Below, in pieces: positions 5,763 through 10,559 of a stretch of DNA of 10,559 nt. Every line of letters starts with the position of its first letter. The first letter of the stretch is position 1. This DNA comes from Candidatus Moraniibacteriota bacterium. GTDB taxonomy: Bacteria; Patescibacteriota; Minisyncoccia; Moranbacterales; UBA9337. Where the stretch lies: contig DOKP01000002.1 of NCBI GenBank assembly GCA_003510795.1, forward strand, positions 1 through 10,559, given 5' to 3'. The notes below the pieces were generated by a model that had not been told where the DNA came from, ran no database searches, and saw nothing but the letters and a program-made list of their open reading frames with translations. Position numbers and translations under genes: made by a program.

Positions 5763-5954
5763 ATGAAAATTAAAGAAATAAGAGAAAAGAATATTAACGA
5801 ATTAGCTAAAAATCTTGGTGAAAAGAGAATTGAGGCTCAAGGTTTAGCTTTCGATATTTCAGTTAAGCAGGCCAAGAATAATAAAGCCTTGGGAAATACT
5901 AAGAAAGATATTGCTAGAATTTTAACAGTTATAAGAGAGAAAACTAATATATAA
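5763..5954 (+). CDS. rpmC: 50S ribosomal protein L29 (uL29)
   Basis: L29 is a small two-helix coiled protein near the exit tunnel beside L23. At 63 residues it is a normal length. It shows the family layout: MKIKEIREKNINELAKNL, then a Glu/Arg-rich first helix with a short turn, and the second helix beginning NTKKDIARILTVIREK, where the K-IARI-T--RE pattern is diagnostic. It lies in the usual place between rplP and rpsQ, and its stop is only 8 nt before the rpsQ ATG, so the two are probably coupled. The family 1 repeat core lies 4 nt upstream of its start. Confidence 0.93.
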   Translation: MKIKEIREKNINELAKNLGEKRIEAQGLAFDISVKQAKNNKALGNTKKDIARILTVIREKTNI

Positions 5955-5962
5955 TAATAATT

Positions 5963-6208
5963 ATGACAGAGAAAAAAGTAGAAAAATTGAAAAAATTGAT
6001 TAAGGGTGTAGTAACAAGTGATAAAATGGATAAAACCATTGTGGTTTCTGTAGAAACTTTCAAAACTCATCCGAAATATTTAAAAAAATATCGTTCAACC
6101 AAGAAATACCATGTGCATGATGCAGACAATAAATATAAGGTGGGCGATAAAGTAGAATTTTTTAGTATTAAACCAGTAAGCAAGAATAAGACATTTCAAG
6201 TCCTATGA
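5963..6208 (+). CDS. rpsQ: 30S ribosomal protein S17 (uS17)
   Basis: S17 is an OB-fold primary binder of the 16S 5' domain in the small-subunit body. The 81-residue product is a usual size. After a short Lys-rich start (1-14) come the family strands: KGVVTSDKMDKTIVVSVE (14-31), HPKYLKKYRSTKKYHVHD and VGDKVEFFSIKPVSKNKTFQVL. It ends in TGA, the only gene here to do so. The natural end at KTFQVL argues that TGA is a true stop and that the UGA-glycine code does not apply. Copy D of the family 1 repeat begins immediately after the stop. Confidence 0.96.
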   Translation: MTEKKVEKLKKLIKGVVTSDKMDKTIVVSVETFKTHPKYLKKYRSTKKYHVHDADNKYKVGDKVEFFSIKPVSKNKTFQVL

Positions 6209-6318
6209 GGATTTAAGTCACGAATCAAAAATCGAATCTACTCGCTAATAATCACGAATTTTATTAGAGATAATTAGAGAAAAATTAGTGTAGATTAGAG
6301 ATTTATATAATTAAAAGT
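6209..6318 (+). repeat. family 1 intergenic repeat, copy D (upstream of rplN)
   Basis: Bases 6209-6259 match 6685-6735 (copy E) at 50 of 51 positions. A small stem pairs ATTTT (6258-6262) with GAGAT (6267-6271), using two G-U pairs, at the place where copies A and E have ATCCC/GGGAT. The 26-nt core is at 6283-6308. This is the only copy whose core is not 4 nt from the ATG: 10 nt (AATTAAAAGT) intervene. Confidence 0.9.
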
Positions 6319-6684
6319 ATGATACAATCAGAATCAAAATTGAAAGTGGCTGACAACACCGGAGCCAAAATAATTGAATGTTTCAAGGTTTTAGGCGGAT
6401 CTCGCAGGAGATACGCCTACGTGGGAGACATTATTGTAGCTTCAGTGAAATCTTCTGAGCCGAGAGGATCTGTCAAGAAAGGGGATAAGGTCAAAGCTGT
6501 AATCGTAAGACAGACCAAGAGCTTGAAAAGAAAAGATGGTTCCTATATTCGCTTTGATCAAAATGCTGCTGTTATCGTAGATGGAATAGAGCCAAAGGGA
6601 ACCAGAATTTTCGGGCCGATTGCCAGAGAAGTCAAGGAAAGAGGATTTAATAAGATTGCTTCATTGGCGCCGGAGGTATTGTAA
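6319..6684 (+). CDS. rplN: 50S ribosomal protein L14 (uL14)
   Basis: L14 forms part of the intersubunit bridge and is where the silencing factor RsfS binds. The 121-residue length is exactly typical. Signatures are MIQSESKLKVADNTGAK (1-17), CFKVLGGSRRRYAYVGDII, the VKKGDKVKAVIVRQTK stretch, KRKDGSYIRFDQNAAVI and GTRIFGPIAREVKERGFNKI with LAPEVL at the end. The canonical MIQ start is fixed by homology even though the repeat core is 10 nt away and no Shine-Dalgarno sequence is seen. The gene is flanked on both sides by family 1 repeats that resemble each other closely in their 5' halves. Confidence 0.98.
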   Translation: MIQSESKLKVADNTGAKIIECFKVLGGSRRRYAYVGDIIVASVKSSEPRGSVKKGDKVKAVIVRQTKSLKRKDGSYIRFDQNAAVIVDGIEPKGTRIFGPIAREVKERGFNKIASLAPEVL

Positions 6685-6787
6685 GGATTTAAGTCACGAA
6701 TCAAAAATCGAATCTACTCACTAATAATCACGAATCCCATTGGGGATAATTGGAGAAAATTAGTGTAGATTAGAGATTTATATAATT
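6685..6787 (+). repeat. family 1 intergenic repeat, copy E (upstream of rplX), mosaic of D and A
   Basis: The 5' half (6685-6735) matches copy D at 50 of 51 bases, while 6718-6783 is identical to copy A (2455-2520) over 66 bases. The hairpin ATCCC (6734-6738) with GGGAT (6743-6747) and the 26-nt core (6758-6783) end 4 nt before the ATG. The pattern suggests gene conversion or recombination among copies. Confidence 0.92.
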
Positions 6788-7096
6788 ATGAGAATTAAAA
6801 AAAATGACAAAGTAAAAATTATTGCCGGAAAAGATTCTGGAAAGAGTGGTAAAGTTTTGCGCGTTATTAATTCAGATAGTAAAATAACGGTAGAAGGAAT
6901 TAATATAATCAAAAAGCATATTCGACCAAAGAAAGATGGAGAGAAGGGACAACGAGTAGAAATTGCAGTGCCTATTGATGTTTCTAATGCAATGCTAGTT
7001 TGTCCTAATTGTAGCAAAGAGACTCGAGTGGAATATGCGATTGATAAGGCTGGGAACAAAAATAGAGTTTGTAAAAAATGTAAGAAGAATATCTAA
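6788..7096 (+). CDS. rplX: 50S ribosomal protein L24 (uL24), zinc-ribbon type
   Basis: L24 is an assembly initiator at the exit-tunnel rim. The 102-residue length is normal. The N-terminal KOW motif runs from about residue 4 (KNDKVKIIAGKDSGKSGKVLRV), followed by VEGINIIKKHIRP. The C-terminal part has two CXXC pairs, Cys72/Cys75 and Cys95/Cys98, expected to bind zinc as in the cysteine-containing form of L24. The start MRIKK is the family pattern. Its stop codon lies within the family 2 repeat G, and a family 1 copy precedes it, so the gene is bracketed by both repeat families. Confidence 0.97.
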   Translation: MRIKKNDKVKIIAGKDSGKSGKVLRVINSDSKITVEGINIIKKHIRPKKDGEKGQRVEIAVPIDVSNAMLVCPNCSKETRVEYAIDKAGNKNRVCKKCKKNI

Positions 7097-7199
7097 GATT
7101 AATATTTACGAATTACGAATAAAATACGAATATATAAATAGGATAAAGTCAAAGGATGATTAGTATATTAGTAAAAATTAGTAATTAGTACAGAATAAC
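7094..7199 (+). repeat. family 2 intergenic repeat, copy G (upstream of rplE)
   Basis: This is the second copy of the rpsC leader. It is identical at 7094-7134 to 4377-4417, diverged at about 7135-7157, then nearly identical again to the ATG, ending CAGAATAAC. It starts on the rplX stop codon just as copy F starts on the rplB stop. No promoter or terminator is evident. Confidence 0.9.
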
Positions 7200-7751
7200 A
7201 TGAAAATCGTTAGCTCTAAAACTAAATATAAGGAAGTTGTAATTCCAAAATTAAAAGAAACTTTTGCTTACAAAAATCCTTTATCTATTCCTGCTATAAA
7301 GAGAGTGGTGGTTAATATTGGAATTGGAAAAATCGGGAAAGAAAAAGAAAAAATCAATGAAATGGTGGAAGTTATGAGAGCTATCACCGGACAAAAACCT
7401 CTTATGACCAAAGCAAAAAAATCAATTGCTGGTTTCAAAGTTAGAGAGGGTTCAGAAGTCGGGATAAAAGTGACTTTGCGAGGAAGAAGAATGTGGGACT
7501 TTATCGATAGATTAAATAATGTTGTTTATCCCAGAACTAGAGATTTTCAAGGAGTTAAAGTGAGTAGTGTGAGCAGAGAAGGAGATTTAAATTTAGGAAT
7601 CAAGGAGCATATAGTTTTTCCGGAAATTTCTGCAGAGGATGCCAAATTTATTTTTGGATTGCAAGTGAATGTAGTAACTAATGCCAAAACTCAAACTGAA
7701 GGAGAAGTTCTGTTTAGGACTCTGGGATTTCCTCTTCAAGAGAATAAATAA
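7200..7751 (+). CDS. rplE: 50S ribosomal protein L5 (uL5)
   Basis: L5 binds 5S rRNA with L18 in the central protuberance and touches P-site tRNA. The 183-residue length is near the usual 179. Signatures are IPAIKRVVVNIGIGK, the AITGQKPLMTKAKKSIAGFK segment (about residues 62-81), EGSEVGIKVTLRGRRMWDFIDRL, and PRTRDFQGVK. The C-terminal half has LNLGIKEHIVFPEI and a VNVVTNAKTQTEGEVLFRTLGFP ending (contiguous in the protein). It follows rplX in the standard spc order, but after a 103-nt family 2 repeat. The next gene, rpsN, starts 51 nt after its stop across an AT-rich gap with no clear signal. Confidence 0.98.
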   Translation: MKIVSSKTKYKEVVIPKLKETFAYKNPLSIPAIKRVVVNIGIGKIGKEKEKINEMVEVMRAITGQKPLMTKAKKSIAGFKVREGSEVGIKVTLRGRRMWDFIDRLNNVVYPRTRDFQGVKVSSVSREGDLNLGIKEHIVFPEISAEDAKFIFGLQVNVVTNAKTQTEGEVLFRTLGFPLQENK

Positions 7752-7802
7752 TTTAGAAATTAATTAATTTTATTATAAAGAATAATTTAGATAAATAATA
7801 GT

Positions 7803-7988
7803 ATGGCAAAAAAATCAGTAATTGCTAAATCTCTAAAAACCCCCAAATTTTCTACACGCGAAGTTCGTCGTTGTTGGAAATGCGGAAGAAAGAGGGGCTA
7901 TATGCGTAAATTTGATATTTGTCGAATTTGTTTTCGCGAACTGGCAAGCAATGGAGAGATTCCTGGAGTTAGAAAGAGTAGCTGGTAA
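7803..7988 (+). CDS. rpsN: 30S ribosomal protein S14, short zinc type (uS14)
   Basis: S14 completes the small-subunit head beside S3, S10 and S19. This is the short zinc-binding form (61 residues) rather than the 100-residue zinc-free form. Cys24, Cys27, Cys40 and Cys43 form two CXXC pairs, in CWKCGRKRGYMRKFDICRIC. The C-terminus REL-SNGEIPGVRKSSW matches the family, ending in the conserved Ser-Trp. The position between rplE and rpsH is standard. The TAA stop overlaps the first bases of a set of inverted repeats leading toward rpsH. No Shine-Dalgarno sequence is visible before the ATG. Confidence 0.97.
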   Translation: MAKKSVIAKSLKTPKFSTREVRRCWKCGRKRGYMRKFDICRICFRELASNGEIPGVRKSSW

Positions 7989-8084
7989 ATCCGAATTTGG
8001 ACGCGGATTATATCCAAATTAACTCAAATCCAATTTTTTATAATTAGTATATAATTCGAATGTAATTAGAATTAAAATTAGTAT
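7988..8084 (+). promoter_or_regulatory. rpsN-rpsH spacer with two mutually exclusive perfect hairpins
   Basis: AATCCG (7988-7993) pairs with CGGATT (8004-8009), and AATTTGGA (7994-8001) pairs with TCCAAATT (8013-8020). The left arm of the second lies in the loop of the first, so they either exclude each other or form a tight pseudoknot. A third option pairs GGATT (8005-8009) with AATCC further on, just before a T-run at about 8033-8038. The rest (8040-8084) has ATTAGTAT words like family 2 and ends AAAATTAGTAT at the ATG. A switch controlling rpsH and the genes beyond is possible; S8 is the known spc repressor in E. coli. No folding calculation was done. Confidence 0.4.
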
Positions 8085-8492
8085 ATGTTAGATCCAATTA
8101 GTGAAATGTTAACTAGAATAAGAAATGCCCAAATGGCTGGACACAGCGAGGTTGTTTTAGCTAGCTCAAAAATCAAGAAAGCCATTGCTAGCGTTCTTTT
8201 AAAGAGCGGATTTGTGGAGGGAGTAGAAGAAGCGAAGGCTGAAAAATTTGCTATGCTAAAGATTAATTTGAAATATATCAATAAAGAAGGATTTGGAGAT
8301 GTTGTTCCGGCCATAAGATCGATTAAGCGAGTTAGCAAAGAAGGACAGAGAATATATGTAAATAGAGAAAATATCCGAAGTGTCAAGAATGGTATGGGAA
8401 TAGCTATTTTGTCGACCTCCCAAGGCGTAGTAACAGGAGAAGAGGCCAGAAAAAATGGCGTGGGCGGAGAATTGATTTGTGAGGTTTGGTAG
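8085..8492 (+). CDS. rpsH: 30S ribosomal protein S8 (uS8)
   Basis: S8 is a primary binder of the 16S central domain and, in E. coli, the translational repressor of the spc operon. The 135-residue length is normal. The N-terminus MLDPISEMLTRIRNAQ and the ASSKIKKAIASVLLKSGFVEG segment are canonical. The C-terminal signature STSQGVVTGEEARKNGVGGE starts at Ser110, followed by LICEVW. It begins after a spacer with competing hairpins and ends with TAG, 94 nt before rplF. The start is clear from the family pattern, with no Shine-Dalgarno sequence. Confidence 0.98.
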   Translation: MLDPISEMLTRIRNAQMAGHSEVVLASSKIKKAIASVLLKSGFVEGVEEAKAEKFAMLKINLKYINKEGFGDVVPAIRSIKRVSKEGQRIYVNRENIRSVKNGMGIAILSTSQGVVTGEEARKNGVGGELICEVW

Positions 8493-8552
8493 AAACATAT
8501 AACACGTTAACAATTAAGCATATTAACACATAATTTAAAATATTTAAGCTGA

Positions 8553-8592
8553 AAATGCTGAAATGTTAAAATGCTAAAATGAATTTATGTCA
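8553..8592 (+). repeat. tandem 8-nt repeat placing five ATGs in register ahead of rplF
   Basis: Units AAATGCTG (8553), AAATGTTA (8561), AAATGCTA (8569), AAATGAAT (8577) and TTATGTCA (8585) follow one another without gaps. Each has ATG at the same place: 8555, 8563, 8571, 8579 and 8587, exactly 8 nt apart. The last is the rplF start. The four upstream ATGs give very short frames (3 to 6 codons) that end at or just after the rplF start. No Shine-Dalgarno sequence accompanies any of them. Confidence 0.85.
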
Positions 8593-9123
8593 AGAATAGG
8601 TAAAAAGCCAATCGAAATACCCCAAGGAGTAACAGTTGAAATGGTTGCTAACAAAATCACTGTTTCTGGTTCTAAAGGAAAATTAGAATTAGTTCTTGTG
8701 CATGACGTTAAAGTTGAAATTAAAGATAATTTAGTGGTAGTGGACAGAGCCAATAGTAGCAAAAAAGCTAGCGCTATGTGGGGAACTACTAACAGACTTA
8801 TTGGCAATATGATCACGGGAGTTTCAGTTGGTTTTTCTAAAGTTTTGGAATTAAATGGAGTGGGATTTCGAATGGAAGCTAGTGGAAAAAATTTGAAAAT
8901 GGCCTTGGGATTTTCTCACCCGGTAAATGTAATAGTGCCAGAGGGTTTGGAAGTTAAGGTAGAAAATAATACTCTAGCTATTTCTGGAATTGATAAGCAA
9001 GTCGTAGGTCAATTTGCAGCTGAAATCCGATCTTTAAAGCCAGTCGAGCCTTACAAGGGAAAAGGATTTAGATATGTCGGCGAAATTGTAAGAAGAAAAG
9101 AAGGAAAGAAGGCTTCAGCGTAA
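8587..9123 (+). CDS. rplF: 50S ribosomal protein L6 (uL6)
   Basis: L6 lies near the sarcin-ricin loop and the L7/L12 stalk base and is required late in assembly. The 178-residue length is typical. It opens with MSRIGKKPIEIPQGV, and the two repeated alpha/beta domains follow. The second carries VGFRMEASGKNLKMALGFSHPV, then ISGIDKQVVGQFAAEIRSLK and the rRNA-binding signature PYKGKGFRYVGE near residues 154-165. It ends in a basic RRKEGKKASA tail. The start at 8587 is fixed by the canonical MSRIGKKPI, although four other ATGs stand upstream at 8-nt intervals. rplR begins 32 nt after its stop. Confidence 0.98.
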   Translation: MSRIGKKPIEIPQGVTVEMVANKITVSGSKGKLELVLVHDVKVEIKDNLVVVDRANSSKKASAMWGTTNRLIGNMITGVSVGFSKVLELNGVGFRMEASGKNLKMALGFSHPVNVIVPEGLEVKVENNTLAISGIDKQVVGQFAAEIRSLKPVEPYKGKGFRYVGEIVRRKEGKKASA

Positions 9124-9155
9124 GACTAAAATTATTTAGATTTAAAATTTATAAT

Positions 9156-9500
9156 ATGATGATAAGTAGAAACAATAAAAGATTGCATAGAAAACAAAGA
9201 GTTAGGGCTAAAATTAGTGGCAACGCCAAGCGTCCTCGTCTTTCTGTTTATAGAAGTTTGAAAAATATTTATGTGCAATTGATAAATGATGAAAAGGGAG
9301 CCACTTTAGCTTCAGTTAGCTCTTTGGTTTTGGGAGTTAAACCAAACATGGAAGGAGCTGCGAAAGTGGGCAAAGCGATGGCAGATAAATGCAAGGAACT
9401 TAAAATCAGTGAAATTGTTTTTGATAGAAGTGGTTACCGATATCATGGAAGAATAAAGGCTCTAGCTGATGAGATGAGGAAAGAGGGTCTTAAATTTTAA
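9156..9500 (+). CDS. rplR: 50S ribosomal protein L18 (uL18)
   Basis: L18 binds 5S rRNA together with L5 in the central protuberance. The 114-residue length is typical. Signatures are RKQRVRAKISGNAKRPRLSVYRSLKNIYVQLIND in the first half (contiguous, residues about 12-45), then AAKVGKAMADKCKE and the C-terminal FDRSGYRYHGRIKALADEMRKEGLKF with its GYRYHGR motif. The start is ambiguous between ATG at 9156 and the adjacent ATG at 9159, differing by one Met. The gaps to rplF (32 nt) and rpsE (30 nt) are short and free of the intergenic repeats, unlike the first half of the cluster. Confidence 0.97.
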   Translation: MMISRNNKRLHRKQRVRAKISGNAKRPRLSVYRSLKNIYVQLINDEKGATLASVSSLVLGVKPNMEGAAKVGKAMADKCKELKISEIVFDRSGYRYHGRIKALADEMRKEGLKF

Positions 9501-9530
9501 ATAAGATATACTTAAGACTATAAAAAAATT

Positions 9531-10031
9531 ATGAATGATGATAAATCAAAAAAATTTAGATCCGATAGGAAAAAAAGAGAGAAGCCGGAGTTTGAACAGA
9601 AACTTTTAGATTTGGCTAGAGTTACCCGTGTAGTAAAAGGAGGGCGCCGTTTTAGTTTTCGAGCTACAATGGTAATTGGTGATCGAAAAGGAAAAGTGGG
9701 CGTTGGCGTGGGCAAAGGCTCAGACGTTTCCAACGCAATCGGAAAAGCAGTTAATGATGCCAAGAAATGCATGATTATTATTGATATTAGCAAAGGAACA
9801 ATCCCATATGATATGGATGTAAAATTGGGAAGCGCTAAAATTATGTTAAAGCCAGCTAGAGAGGGACGTGGAATTGTAGCTGGTGGAGCTGTGCGAGCCG
9901 TAGTGGATCTAGCGGGAATTAAAGATATCGTTTCTAAATCATTGGGAACATCTAATAAATTGAATGTGGCGAGAGCTACAATTAAGGCTTTGCGAGAGTT
10001 TGAAGTTAAAGCCGACATCATTAAGAAATAA
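9531..10031 (+). CDS. rpsE: 30S ribosomal protein S5 (uS5)
   Basis: S5 sits at the back of the small subunit near the mRNA entry channel and affects decoding accuracy. The 166-residue length is normal. An N-terminal basic tail precedes the dsRBD-like domain, VTRVVKGGRRFSFRATMVIGDRKGKVGVGVGKG (contiguous, about residues 32-64). The C-terminal domain contains KIMLKPAREGRGIVAGGAVRAVVDLAG, then KSLGTSNKLNVARATIKAL. The only tail feature of note is the acidic-then-basic start MNDDKSKKFRSDRKK. Just 11 nt separate its stop from rplO, so rpmD, which normally sits here, is absent. Confidence 0.98.
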   Translation: MNDDKSKKFRSDRKKREKPEFEQKLLDLARVTRVVKGGRRFSFRATMVIGDRKGKVGVGVGKGSDVSNAIGKAVNDAKKCMIIIDISKGTIPYDMDVKLGSAKIMLKPAREGRGIVAGGAVRAVVDLAGIKDIVSKSLGTSNKLNVARATIKALREFEVKADIIKK

Positions 10032-10042
10032 TTTTAAAAGGT

Positions 10043-10534
10043 ATGCAGATACATGAATTAAAAGTAAAACCGAAGAAAAACCGCAAAAGAATTGGACGTG
10101 GAGGTAAGCGCGGAACTTATTCTGGAAAAGGTAACAAAGGACAGAAGGCCCGTTCAGGTGGAAATGTGGATCCATTGTTCCAAGGAGGGAGTACTTCTTT
10201 AATAGATAGATTAAAGAAGATTCGAGGATTTAAAGCGATTGTAGCTAAGAAAAATATTTTAGATTTAAATACTATTGAGGAAAAATTTGAAGATAATAGC
10301 ATTGTAAGCATCGAAACTTTGCTAGAGAAAAAAATATTTAGAAAAAGCGAAATTAAAAACGGTGTAAAGATTTTGGGTGATGGTGAGCTAAAGAAAAAAA
10401 TTACTATTTCTAAAGAAATTTCCGTGTCGAAATCTTCAGCTGAAGCGATTAAAAAAGCGGGTGGAAAAATTGAAGAAAAACCGGCTAAGAAAAAATCCAA
10501 AAAAGAACTTAAGCTTGAAGAATTGAATAAATAA
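10043..10534 (+). CDS. rplO: 50S ribosomal protein L15 (uL15)
   Basis: L15 is a late-assembling large-subunit protein with a long glycine-rich N-terminal arm threading through 23S rRNA. The arm is clear: KKNRKRIGRGGKRGTYSGKG, NKGQKARSGG and FQGGSTSLIDRLKKIRGF (residues about 12-64). The globular C-terminal part shows NGVKILGDGELKKKITI and SKSSAEAIKKAGGKIEE, typical of the family. At 163 residues it is longer than the usual 145-150, because a Lys/Glu-rich tail (KPAKKKSKKELKLEELNK) follows the last conserved glycine strand. It lies 11 nt after rpsE. The AAAAGG just before its ATG is too close to act as a standard Shine-Dalgarno sequence. secY would be the expected next gene. Confidence 0.97.
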   Translation: MQIHELKVKPKKNRKRIGRGGKRGTYSGKGNKGQKARSGGNVDPLFQGGSTSLIDRLKKIRGFKAIVAKKNILDLNTIEEKFEDNSIVSIETLLEKKIFRKSEIKNGVKILGDGELKKKITISKEISVSKSSAEAIKKAGGKIEEKPAKKKSKKELKLEELNK

Positions 10535-10559
10535 GCTTCCCAAAAGCAAGGCCTACGGC
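10535..10559. other. right-edge spacer after rplO
   Basis: The last 25 bases are richer in G+C than the spacers within the cluster. They contain two tiny inverted repeats: GCTT/AAGC around CCCAA (10535-10547) and GCC/GGC around TAC (10551-10559). They may begin a structured leader or intergenic element before the next gene, but the window ends too soon to tell. Confidence 0.3.

Noticed and set aside
6206..6250. TGA at the end of rpsQ as a recoded glycine (code 25)
   Set aside because: S17 ends naturally at KTFQVL, and all other genes are intact with TGA as a stop. Read-through would only translate repeat sequence.
2420..6787. Family 1 repeats as a CRISPR array
   Set aside because: Copies are separated by whole genes, lack uniform spacers and end at start codons; there are no cas genes.
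8555..8598. Upstream mini-frames before rplF as real peptides
   Set aside because: They are 3 to 6 codons, arise automatically from the 8-nt repeat and have no Shine-Dalgarno sequence; reported only as a repeat pattern.
9518..10021. Minus-strand open frame of 167 codons across rpsE
   Set aside because: It is the antisense shadow of a well-conserved rpsE, with no family resemblance of its own. The other minus-strand frames are likewise shadows of r-protein genes.
10036..10042. AAAAGG before rplO as a Shine-Dalgarno site
   Set aside because: The GG is only 1 nt from the ATG, too close for normal pairing.

Overview
The window is a single plus-strand run of 20 complete ribosomal-protein genes, the fused S10 and spc clusters. 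It covers rpsJ through rplO, and secY would be expected just past the right edge. There are no minus-strand genes, tRNAs, rRNAs, CRISPR arrays or intact transposons. The DNA is AT-rich with AGA-dominated arginine codons. All 20 reading frames are intact with TGA as a stop, and rpsQ itself ends in TGA, so the code is standard rather than the UGA-glycine code of some candidate phyla.

The gene set suggests a Candidate Phyla Radiation (Patescibacteria) bacterium. There is no rpmD (L30) between rpsE and rplO, several r-proteins carry Lys-rich extensions (L23 N-terminal, L22 and L15 C-terminal), S14 is the short zinc type, and no annotated start has a convincing Shine-Dalgarno sequence. This placement is inference; no database was consulted.

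Layout: 1-86 is a spacer or the tail of something upstream. 87-2419 holds rpsJ, rplC, rplD and rplW, with two structured spacers: an attenuator-like region at 411-571 and a quasi-palindromic 157-nt element at 1163-1319. 2420-5130 holds rpsS, rplV, rplB and rpsC. Here rplB is out of place: the usual order is rplW-rplB-rpsS-rplV-rpsC. 5246-7096 holds rplP, rpmC, rpsQ, rplN and rplX. 7200-10534 holds rplE, rpsN, rpsH, rplF, rplR, rpsE and rplO, mostly more tightly packed.

The most unusual content lies between the genes. A canonical S10/spc operon has gaps of a few bases, but here seven gaps of about 100 nt carry two repeat families. Family 1 (upstream of rpsS, rplB, rpmC, rplN and rplX) ends in an identical 26-nt block, placed 4 nt before the ATG in four of five cases. 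Family 2 (upstream of rpsC and rplE) starts on the preceding stop codon and ends at the next ATG. Family 1 copies lie at both the expected and the actual position of rplB, which suggests repeat-mediated rearrangement. A separate oddity precedes rplF: a tandem 8-nt repeat gives five ATGs exactly 8 nt apart, the last being the real start.

Together the products form much of the large-subunit core (L2, L3, L4, L22 and L23 around the peptidyl-transferase centre and exit tunnel; L5 and L18 on 5S rRNA; L6, L14, L15, L16, L24, L29) and parts of the small subunit (S3, S10, S14 and S19 in the head; S5, S8 and S17 in the body).
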